NCBI GenBank assembly: GCA_018656255.1
Contig: JABHYI010000165.1
Location: forward strand, 1-5,271
Length of the DNA: 5,271 nt
DNA from: Bacteroidota bacterium
GTDB taxonomy: Bacteria > Bacteroidota > Bacteroidia > Flavobacteriales > Flavobacteriaceae
Direction of reading: 5' to 3'
Position numbers and translations under genes: made by a program. Within the stretch, counting starts at the first letter, position 1. Each line of letters opens with the position of its first letter. This document shows positions 1 to 5,271 of this stretch, piece by piece. The notes beneath the pieces are model-generated. The model saw only the letters and a list, made by a program, of their open reading frames with translations, ran no database searches and had not been told where the DNA came from.

Positions 1-1289
1 AAATTGAAATAGTAGTTATTGATTTTCTGCAAGAGGTGAGACCCGATGCGCTCCCAAAAGACATAGACGCGGCCTACTATTTAATTCACTCGATGAGTTC
101 CTCTACAAGTGATTTTGATGAAAAAGAAGAACGTGCTGTAAAAAACTTTAACACCTACCTGGAGCCAACAAATTGCAAGCAAGTAATTTATGTTGGAGGT
201 ATTGCCAATGAGCAAAGTCTTTCAAAGCATCTTTGGTCTCGTAAAAATGTAGAAAATATTTTATACCAAGGTAGCGCTGCAGTAACGGTTTTACGAGCAG
301 CAATTATTGTGGGTAGTGGTAGCGCCTCTTTTGAAATCATTAGAGATTTGTGTGAAAAACTCCCTTTGATGGTAACCCCCAGATGGGTTAAAACAAAATG
401 TCAACCCATAGCCATAAGAGATGTACTTAATTACCTTACAGGTGTACTTGGCAACAAAGAGTGTTACAATGAAAGCTTTGATATTGGCGGGCCTGATGTG
501 TTAAGCTACCGAGAAATGATGGAGGGATATGCCCGTTTTAGAAAATTAAACTTAACCATTGTTACCCTACCCTTTTTGTCACCCAAAATATCAAGCTACT
601 GGCTTTACTTTGTAACCTCAACCTCCTACAAGCTAGCCCTTAATTTAGTAGACAGTATGCGCATTGAGGTAATAACAAGTGATACTAGACTTAAAGATAT
701 TTTAAAAATTGAATCTATCTCGTATCAAAAAGCCATAGAGTTAGCTTTTAAAAAAATAAAACAAAACCAAGTGGTCTCTAGCTGGAAAGACTCTATGATT
801 AGTGGCCGTTTTAGAAATGATCTTAAAAAATATATAGAGGTGCCTGTAAATGGTTGCGTGAAAGACAAACAAAGCATCGTACTTAAAAATCCAGAAAAGG
901 CTCTAGAAAATATATGGTCTATAGGTGGTAAGCGTGGGTGGTATTACGCAAACTGGCTATGGCGCTTAAGAGGAGGGGTAGATAAACTATTTGGCGGTGT
1001 TGGTCTGCGAAGAGGAAGAACCAACACAAATACAATCAATGAGGGAGATGCCCTTGATTTTTGGCGGGTAATACTGGCAGATAAAACCCAAAAAAGATTG
1101 CTGCTTTTTGCCGAAATGAGAGTGCCGGGAGAAGCCTGGCTAGAATTTAAGATTGACAAAGACAACGTGCTACATCAAACAGCAACTTTTAGGCCAAAGG
1201 GCCTACTAGGTAGAGCCTATTGGTATATCATGTTGCCGTTTCATTATTTTATTTTTGATGGCATGATAAAGCGTATTGCACAGCAATAA
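1..1289 (+). CDS. SDR-type NAD(P)-binding protein with C-terminal DUF2867 domain (5'-truncated)
   Basis: Probably a cytoplasmic NAD(P)-binding oxidoreductase-like protein of the atypical SDR (YbjT-like) group; its substrate is unknown. The reading frame is open from base 3, so the GTG at 36 is not the real start. The N-terminus, with the glycine-rich dinucleotide-binding motif (about 50-70 residues), lies outside the window. Visible family blocks, in order, are AAYYLIHSM (about 92-118), VIYVGGI (about 183-203), LRAAIIVGSGSASFE (about 291-335), PLMVTPRWV (about 363-390), QPIAIRDVL (about 402-428) and FDIGGPDVLSYREMM (478-522). The last third, from about 900 on, matches DUF2867, with WRLRGGVDKLFGGVG, a DFWRV segment and the ending HYFIFDGMI. 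SDR plus DUF2867 is a known domain order, so this is not a new fusion. Its stop lies 5 bases from the stop of the convergent ctlX-like gene. Confidence is high in the family and low in any specific reaction. Confidence 0.88.
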   Translation, partial: IEIVVIDFLQEVRPDALPKDIDAAYYLIHSMSSSTSDFDEKEERAVKNFNTYLEPTNCKQVIYVGGIANEQSLSKHLWSRKNVENILYQGSAAVTVLRAAIIVGSGSASFEIIRDLCEKLPLMVTPRWVKTKCQPIAIRDVLNYLTGVLGNKECYNESFDIGGPDVLSYREMMEGYARFRKLNLTIVTLPFLSPKISSYWLYFVTSTSYKLALNLVDSMRIEVITSDTRLKDILKIESISYQKAIELAFKKIKQNQVVSSWKDSMISGRFRNDLKKYIEVPVNGCVKDKQSIVLKNPEKALENIWSIGGKRGWYYANWLWRLRGGVDKLFGGVGLRRGRTNTNTINEGDALDFWRVILADKTQKRLLLFAEMRVPGEAWLEFKIDKDNVLHQTATFRPKGLLGRAYWYIMLPFHYFIFDGMIKRIAQQ

Positions 1290-1294
1290 CAGGC

Positions 1295-2239
1295 TTATGC
1301 TTTTGTCAAGGCCTTAGGTAAAAACACCTCAGCCATCATGCACCTAGCGCTTCCTCCACCACAGGTTTCTATGGTTGTTAAATCACTACTTAAAATTTTA
1401 CAATGCTTTTGGATTGCCTTTACCTGATCACTTCTAAGGCTGGAGCGAGCTGCCTCACTCATAACCATATATTTTCGATTATCTGCACCCAAGACCTGTA
1501 GCATATTTCCTGCAAATTGATGCATCTGAGCCTCAGTAATTGCTATGACTTCTTTCTTGGTTTCTTTGAGATGCTTGAGTACTTGTTTCTTTTCATGCTT
1601 ATCATCAATAGTGTCTAGACAAATGACCACAAAATTCTCAGCCAAGGCCATCATAACATTGGTATGGTAAATAGGTTTTCTCTGGTCATAAACAGTTTGA
1701 TTTGCCGTGAAAATGACAGGGTCCATCTCAAAATCTTCACAAAACTCTACGATAAGTTCCTCATGTGCTCTCTGGGAGATTGCACAATATGCCTTCCCAT
1801 TTTCACGATCCAATAATAAGCTACCAGTACCTTCTAAAAAATATTCTTGCTCCTCTGCCTGGGTATAATCCATGAAGCCTTCTACAACAAATCCCTCTTT
1901 TTCTAGTCTTGTAATAATCTCCTCACGTCTTTCTCGACGTCTGTTTTCGGCAAACATAGGATACAGGGCAACAGTACCGTTTTGATGAAAACTAACCCAG
2001 TTGTTTGGAAAAATAGAATCTGGCGTGTCCAGACCCATGATATCGTCTTCAACAATTACCTCCACACCTACACCACGAAGTTTTGTCACAAATGTGTCAA
2101 ACTCTAATTGTGCCTTTGCATTAATTTCTGAGTATTTTAAATCAAGATCTTCTTGAAAATAATTATTCACCTTGGTTTGTTCATTCATTCTAAATGCAAC
2201 AGGGCGTATCATTAATATGGTGTTGGTAATTTGCTTCAT
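1295..2239 (-). CDS. ctlX: CtlX-like citrulline/arginine-deiminase-family hydrolase
   Basis: A cytoplasmic member of the guanidino-group-modifying (arginine deiminase / DDAH / amidinotransferase) superfamily. It best resembles proteins annotated as citrulline utilization hydrolase CtlX, expected to release ornithine from citrulline. With the preferred ATG at 2239 it has 314 residues and no signal peptide. Family features are the N-terminal TILMIRPVAFRMNEQT (7-22), FPNNWVSFH (77-85), EGTGSLLLDR (136-145), YHTNVMMAL (191-199), NMLQV (245-249) and CGGGSARCMMAEVF (293-306). By family analogy the catalytic set is Cys300, His192 and an acid near Glu136. An in-frame ATG at 2293 would add 18 residues. 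I reject it because the promoter box at 2268-2275 lies inside that extension and because family homology begins right after Met19. The gene is transcribed alone and divergently from the thioredoxin/ApbE cassette. Substrate choice (citrulline, arginine, or a methylated arginine) is not decided by sequence alone. Confidence 0.85.
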   Translation of the reverse strand: MKQITNTILMIRPVAFRMNEQTKVNNYFQEDLDLKYSEINAKAQLEFDTFVTKLRGVGVEVIVEDDIMGLDTPDSIFPNNWVSFHQNGTVALYPMFAENRRRERREEIITRLEKEGFVVEGFMDYTQAEEQEYFLEGTGSLLLDRENGKAYCAISQRAHEELIVEFCEDFEMDPVIFTANQTVYDQRKPIYHTNVMMALAENFVVICLDTIDDKHEKKQVLKHLKETKKEVIAITEAQMHQFAGNMLQVLGADNRKYMVMSEAARSSLRSDQVKAIQKHCKILSSDLTTIETCGGGSARCMMAEVFLPKALTKA

Positions 2240-2267
2240 TGGGATAAATACGTTAAAATATTTAGCG

Positions 2268-2275
2268 CAAAGGTA
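2268..2275 (-). promoter_or_regulatory. Bacteroidota -7 promoter box (TACCTTTG) for ctlX
   Basis: Read on the minus strand, this is TACCTTTG, an exact match to the Bacteroidota sigma-70 type -7 consensus TAnnTTTG. It lies 28 bases upstream of the ATG at 2239, giving a predicted leader of about 20 bases. The matching -33 element is weak: only a TTTAAT-like stretch is seen at about the right distance. The box falls inside the longer in-frame ORF that starts at 2293, which argues for the shorter protein. Confidence 0.6.
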
Positions 2276-2368
2276 CTCTTTTAGTAGTACCATATTAAAT
2301 TTAAAAAATAATTTCTAACACCATACTAAGCGCCTTACATAAATTATATAGATGCGTTAGTAAATTAG

Positions 2369-2399
2369 TTTACATTTTAAAATATTTTACATACATTGA
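2369..2399 (+). promoter_or_regulatory. Weak candidate promoter for the thioredoxin/ApbE/DUF4266/DUF3570 cassette
   Basis: TTTA at 2369-2372 and TACATTGA at 2392-2399 are separated by 19 bases. They resemble degenerate versions of the Bacteroidota -33 (TTTG) and -7 (TAnnTTTG) elements. The distance to the preferred ATG at 2441 is 41 bases. This is the best match I found in the intergenic region on this strand, but both boxes deviate from consensus and the region is very AT-rich, so a chance match is quite possible. The 12-base palindrome TAAAATATTTTA (2378-2389) lies between the boxes. Confidence 0.3.
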
Positions 2400-2440
2400 A
2401 ACTACGTAAAACATAATGAGTGCCTGTTAATTTAAACCTT

Positions 2441-2881
2441 ATGAATAAATATCTATTGCTTTTTATTTTTTGTGTCTCGGGCTTTACCCAACTGCATGCA
2501 CAACAATGGCTTACCAATTTCCAGCAGGCTAAGGAGTTGTCTACAACCCAAGAAAAAACAATACTACTGGTCTTTCAAGGGAGCGACTGGTGCGCTCCGT
2601 GTATTAAATTAAATAGAGAGATATTTGAGTCTGAACACTTTATGGCATATGCTAAAGATCATTTCATTATGTTGCAAGCAGATTTTCCTAGACGCAAAAA
2701 AAATGCCCTAAGTCTAGAATTACAAGCCCACAACAATGCCTTGGCAGAACAATACAATAAAGGAGGTGTCTTTCCTTTTGTTGTTGTTTTAAATAAAGAT
2801 GGCCGAGTTTTAGGACAAACGAGCTATTCCAAAAAAACACCCCAAGAGTATATTGTTGAACTAAAAGGTTTCATTAAGTAA
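2441..2881 (+). CDS. Exported thioredoxin-fold protein (CAPC active site)
   Basis: A 146-residue thioredoxin-family protein (Thioredoxin_7 / DsbD-gamma-like) that should act on thiols or disulfides outside the cytoplasm. Residues 1-20 form a signal peptide (MNKYLLLFIF core, ending LHA before QQ), with no lipobox. The active site is WCAPC (50-54) in the context FQGSDWCAPC, and the expected cis-proline is Pro112 in VFPFVVVLNKDG. The length suits a single thioredoxin domain plus signal. An in-frame GTG at 2420 would add seven residues ahead of the signal peptide; the ATG at 2441 is preferred because the signal peptide begins exactly there. It is the first gene of the rightward cassette, ending 11 bases before apbE. 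Its partner is not shown by sequence; the CxC-tailed lipoprotein encoded two genes downstream is a plausible client (inference). Confidence 0.88.
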   Translation: MNKYLLLFIFCVSGFTQLHAQQWLTNFQQAKELSTTQEKTILLVFQGSDWCAPCIKLNREIFESEHFMAYAKDHFIMLQADFPRRKKNALSLELQAHNNALAEQYNKGGVFPFVVVLNKDGRVLGQTSYSKKTPQEYIVELKGFIK

Positions 2882-2892
2882 TTCCTACCACC

Positions 2893-3876
2893 ATGCTCAA
2901 ATTTTTAAGCCTTATATGTATTTGTTTTTGTCTCTCTGGGGCAATAAGCCAGAATATATACAAGCAAAAAACATACCTTATGGGAAGTGATTTTGAAATC
3001 ACTGTGGTTGCTAAAACCCAACTAGAGGCAGATAAGCAAATCGCGATAGCCATCGGTGAAATTAGCAGAATAGAAGCGTTAATTTCTTCTTGGAAGCCCA
3101 CCTCAGAAACATCCAATATAAATAAAAATGCGGGCGCGAGTCCTGTTCAAGTTTCTGAAGAACTTTTTAGCCTTATCCAAAGAGCCATACAAATTAGCAA
3201 TCTCACAGACGGAGCTTTTGATATATCATATGCATCTATGGACAAATTATGGAAATATGATGGCAGTATGGCCCAAATGCCATCCAAAGAAGCTATTAAA
3301 AAATCTGTAGCCAAGGTGGGCTACAAGGATATAGTTGTGGACCCGAAAAACAGTACTGTTTTTCTAAAAAACAAAGGAATGAAAATTGGTTTTGGTGCCA
3401 TTGGTAAAGGGTATGCTGCAGATAAGGCAAAAAAACTACTTATTTCAAATGGAGTTTCTGGAGGTATTATTAATGCCTCTGGTGATATCAACTCCTGGGG
3501 TAGCAAACCAAGCGGGAGCTCATGGCAAGTTGCCATTACCAACCCTCTTAATAAAAACAAAGCTTTTGCTATGTTACCCATTAAAGATGCGGTAGTCACT
3601 AGCGGAAATTATGAAAAATATGTTACTTTTAACTCTAGAAGATATTCTCATATTATAGACCCTAGGACCGGTTATCCTTCTCAGGGAATTATAAGCGTTA
3701 CTGTATTTGCTCCAAAGGCAGAGCTAGCAGATGCCTTAGCAACTTCTGTTTTTGTAATGGGAGTAGAAACTGGAATAGACAGAATTAATCAATTAAAAGC
3801 AGTTGAGTGTATTATTATTACAGATACAGGTAGTATTATCACCTCAAATAACCTTACTTTAAACACCCAAGAATGA
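2893..3876 (+). CDS. apbE: FAD:protein FMN transferase ApbE (exported)
   Basis: This enzyme transfers FMN from FAD to a Ser/Thr of exported target proteins through a phosphoester bond and needs a divalent metal, usually Mg2+. At 327 residues it is full length for the family. Residues 1-19 look like a signal peptide (cleavage near AIS/Q); unlike E. coli ApbE there is no clear lipobox, so it is probably soluble in the periplasm. Family motifs in order are YLMGSDFEITV (28-38), GAFDIS (107-112), IGFGAIGKGYAADKA (165-179), INASGDI (193-199), AVVTSGNYEKY (233-243), RYSHIIDPRTGYP (250-262) and ADALATSVFVMG (279-290). Asp280 and Thr284 fall at the expected metal-binding positions. The usual GGD of the N-x-GGD block is SGD here, a mild variation. 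The gene follows the thioredoxin gene by 11 bases and overlaps the DUF4266 gene by 4 bases (ATGA), which suggests coupled translation. Its flavin acceptor is not obvious in the window. Confidence 0.96.
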   Translation: MLKFLSLICICFCLSGAISQNIYKQKTYLMGSDFEITVVAKTQLEADKQIAIAIGEISRIEALISSWKPTSETSNINKNAGASPVQVSEELFSLIQRAIQISNLTDGAFDISYASMDKLWKYDGSMAQMPSKEAIKKSVAKVGYKDIVVDPKNSTVFLKNKGMKIGFGAIGKGYAADKAKKLLISNGVSGGIINASGDINSWGSKPSGSSWQVAITNPLNKNKAFAMLPIKDAVVTSGNYEKYVTFNSRRYSHIIDPRTGYPSQGIISVTVFAPKAELADALATSVFVMGVETGIDRINQLKAVECIIITDTGSIITSNNLTLNTQE

Positions 3877-4082
3877 AAAAACTACTTATACTACTTATAG
3901 CCCTTGGGTTTTTATCTTCTTGCGCTGTGGTTAAAGAATATGAAAAAGTAAATATCAATGATCCAGATATGGCCTTGGGTGATAAAACCATAAAACGTTT
4001 TGAAACAAGTGCCCAAGCCTACAGAGAAGCAGCCTCTGGCGCTAATGGAGGAAAAACTGGTGGTGGTTGCGGATGCAACTAA
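3873..4082 (+). CDS. DUF4266 small lipoprotein with GGGCGCN tail
   Basis: A 69-residue envelope protein recognised as DUF4266 from its size, the sequence VNINDPDMAL (26-35), YREAASG (50-56) and the C-terminal GGGCGCN (63-69). Residues 1-16 are a lipoprotein signal with lipobox LSSC, so Cys17 should be lipidated, leaving a mature peptide of 53 residues. No Bacteroidota surface-export signal (Lys or Ser followed by acidic residues) directly follows Cys17, so a periplasm-facing location is more likely. Apart from the lipid anchor, the only cysteines are Cys66 and Cys68 in a glycine-rich tail, a CxC arrangement suited to metal binding or thiol exchange. EAASGAN (52-58) loosely resembles an ApbE flavinylation site but lacks the terminal Ser/Thr. 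The start ATG overlaps the apbE stop. The family has no established function that I know of. Confidence 0.85.
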   Translation: MKKLLILLIALGFLSSCAVVKEYEKVNINDPDMALGDKTIKRFETSAQAYREAASGANGGKTGGGCGCN

Positions 4083-4121
4083 CAAATAAAATATTTAGGT
4101 AAACAACAAACACTCATACCC

Positions 4122-5271
4122 TTGAAAAAAACGCTTTTACTCATACTTTGCTTTACCACGCTAATGGCATACAGCCAAGACACTATCGTTAGCTATAAAA
4201 AAAGAGTTTTAGAATCTGTAGAGATTGACTTGCTTGCAAGTTATTATAGCCAAGACGGTGATAACGCAGCAGTAACAGGTGGGATAGGAACAGAAGAGCT
4301 CACAGATCTGGCCTCCAGTATTGTAGTATCCATACCGCTCAATGATGATGATGTGTTAAAAATAGACGCCAATGTAAGCGCCTACACCTCTGCATCTTCA
4401 AGTAATGTAAGCCCCTTTGACTCTGGCCAACCTGCAGATCCTTTTGTGGCAGACTCTGGAGCTTCTGCAAATGATCTTTGGCTAAACGGTGTGGTCTCTT
4501 ACAGCCATAGTAGCGATGATAGAAATAACATTTGGGGCGCCAATGTATCTGTGTCTCAAGAATATGATTACGCCTCTTTTGGCTTTGGAGGAAATTATAG
4601 TTATTTGCTTAATGATAAAAACACAGAACTAAGTATACGTGCAAACGTCTTTCTAGATAGCTGGAAAATTATTTATCCCTTTGAACTAAGACCTTTTGAA
4701 GATCTTGGATACACTCCACTTCAAACAAACAAAAGAAACTCTTATGCCCTTGGGTTTGGCTTTTCTCAAATACTCTCCAAAAAAGCGCAAGGATCAATAT
4801 CTCTAGATTTGGTGCAACAAGAAGGATTGTTATCTACTCCTTTTCAAAGAGTGTTTTTTAAAGATAGAGATGCTATTATCATTGGTAACGGATTCCAACT
4901 AGCTGATGACATAGAGCGCCTGCCAAGCAGTAGGTTTAAAATTGCCATAGGCGGGAGATTAAACTACTACATAAATGAGATGTTTGTACTAAGATCTTAT
5001 CTTAGATACTATCAAGACAATTGGGGCATCACATCATACACAGCTAGTATAGAGGCGCCTATTAAACTTGGAGATTTCTTTACATTATATCCATCCTATA
5101 GATATTATACCCAAACCAAAGCAGATTATTTCTATAAAGCTAATGATGCGCTCTCTACTGATGCGTTTTATACTAGTGATTATGATTTATCTAATTTTAA
5201 CGCAGGTGAGTTTGGCTTGGGAGTTTCATACACAGATATTTTTACCAAAGTAAAACTACTAGGGTACGGTT
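4122..5271 (+). CDS. DUF3570 outer-membrane beta-barrel-type protein, TTG start, 3'-truncated
   Basis: The frame is open from TTG at 4122 to the window end (383 codons). It is recognised as DUF3570 from LLASYYSQDGDNAAVTGGIG (37-56), SGASANDLW (112-120), VSYSHSSDDRN (125-135) and EYDYASFGFGG (147-157), followed by alternating aromatic/polar strands such as LRSYLRYYQDNWG, typical of an outer-membrane barrel. TTG is the preferred start because it supplies a complete signal peptide (KK, then LLLILCFTTL, cleavage near AYS/Q at 18-19). The first in-frame ATG, at 4164, would remove nearly all of it. There is no earlier start: going upstream in this frame, no ATG, GTG or TTG occurs before the TAA that ends the DUF4266 gene at 4080-4082. 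The protein probably lacks only its last few dozen residues. Its position 39 bases after the DUF4266 gene suggests the same transcript. Transport or scaffold roles are possible; function is unknown. Confidence 0.85.
   Translation, partial: MKKTLLLILCFTTLMAYSQDTIVSYKKRVLESVEIDLLASYYSQDGDNAAVTGGIGTEELTDLASSIVVSIPLNDDDVLKIDANVSAYTSASSSNVSPFDSGQPADPFVADSGASANDLWLNGVVSYSHSSDDRNNIWGANVSVSQEYDYASFGFGGNYSYLLNDKNTELSIRANVFLDSWKIIYPFELRPFEDLGYTPLQTNKRNSYALGFGFSQILSKKAQGSISLDLVQQEGLLSTPFQRVFFKDRDAIIIGNGFQLADDIERLPSSRFKIAIGGRLNYYINEMFVLRSYLRYYQDNWGITSYTASIEAPIKLGDFFTLYPSYRYYTQTKADYFYKANDALSTDAFYTSDYDLSNFNAGEFGLGVSYTDIFTKVKLLGYG

Larger units (their letters stand above)
2240..2440. other. AT-rich divergent intergenic region
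   Basis: About 200 bases separate the ctlX start from the thioredoxin gene start. No credible gene or RNA was seen. It contains the ctlX -7 box (2268-2275), a weak rightward promoter candidate (2369-2399), a perfect 12-base palindrome TAAAATATTTTA (2378-2389), and an inverted pair TTTTAC (2385-2390) / GTAAAA (2406-2411) with a 15-base spacer. In sequence this AT-rich, the palindromes could be chance. Confidence 0.6.
2441..5271 (+). other. Probable operon: thioredoxin-fold / apbE / DUF4266 / DUF3570
   Basis: Four same-strand genes are separated by 11 bases, a 4-base overlap, and 39 bases, with no promoter-like box or terminator hairpin seen between them. All four products carry signal peptides, so they form a single envelope-directed unit. 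The cassette may continue past the right edge, because the DUF3570 gene is not finished in the window. Confidence 0.75.

Noticed and set aside
36..38. GTG as the start of the first gene
   Set aside because: The frame is open upstream to the window edge and encodes sequence continuous with the family; the real start is outside the window.
944..1165. Minus-strand 73-codon ORF
   Set aside because: It lies wholly inside the DUF2867 domain of a well-supported gene on the other strand, with no recognisable motif.
1308..1319. AAGGCCTT palindrome and short AGGT/ACCT arms as a possible terminator
   Set aside because: Arms are only about 4 bases, there is no suitable T-run, and the site is within the conserved end of ctlX.
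2874..3116. Minus-strand 80-codon ORF
   Set aside because: It is opposite the start of apbE; its hydrophobic look comes from the complement of the apbE signal peptide region.
3128..3310. Plus-strand 60-codon ORF in another frame
   Set aside because: It is internal to apbE, with no family resemblance.
3386..3595. Plus-strand 69-codon ORF in another frame
   Set aside because: It is internal to apbE; low-complexity translation with no motif.
3321..3599. Minus-strand 92-codon ORF
   Set aside because: It is antisense to the most conserved ApbE motifs, whose constraint explains the open frame.
4155..4178. VTGGIG segment and signal-region serines of DUF3570 as flavin sites
   Set aside because: AAVTGGI (residues 49-55) lacks both the leading Asp and a terminal Ser/Thr, and signal-peptide residues are removed on export.
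5068..5253. Plus-strand 61-codon ORF in another frame
   Set aside because: It overlaps the DUF3570 reading frame, which is open and family-like across this stretch.

Overview
The window reads as chromosomal DNA of a Bacteroidota member, most likely a marine-type Flavobacteriaceae. This rests on low GC by eye, no Shine-Dalgarno sequences before the starts, a TAnnTTTG-type promoter box, and the families present: a CtlX-like hydrolase and a DUF4266/DUF3570 pair beside ApbE. The genus cannot be set from this sequence. No rRNA, tRNA, CRISPR array, insertion sequence or phage gene was seen, and nothing suggests recent transfer.

Left part (1-1289, + strand): the 3' portion of an SDR-type NAD(P)-binding protein with a C-terminal DUF2867 domain, cut at its 5' end by the window edge. 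It converges, with only 5 bases between stop codons, on a minus-strand CtlX-like citrulline/arginine-family hydrolase (stop at 1295, preferred start at 2239). A roughly 200-base AT-rich divergent intergenic region follows. It holds a good promoter box for ctlX and a weaker candidate for the rightward genes.

Right part (2441-5271, + strand): a tight four-gene cassette. It encodes an exported CAPC thioredoxin-fold protein, an exported ApbE (FAD:protein FMN transferase), a 69-residue DUF4266 lipoprotein ending in GGGCGCN, and a DUF3570 outer-membrane beta-barrel-type protein that runs off the right edge. The last gene starts with TTG and has no stop in the window, so it is easily missed. Gaps are 11 bases, a 4-base ATGA overlap, and 39 bases, which suggests one transcript.

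All four cassette products carry export signals and should act in the cell envelope. ApbE attaches FMN covalently to exported proteins. The thioredoxin-like protein handles thiols, the lipoprotein has a CxC tail that could be its client, and the barrel would sit in the outer membrane. The association of ApbE, DUF4266 and DUF3570 is a recurring one as I recall it, but I know of no established function. It is the most interesting part of the window. No protein here has a perfect flavinylation motif, though DUF3570 contains an SGAS core and DUF4266 an SGAN near-match.
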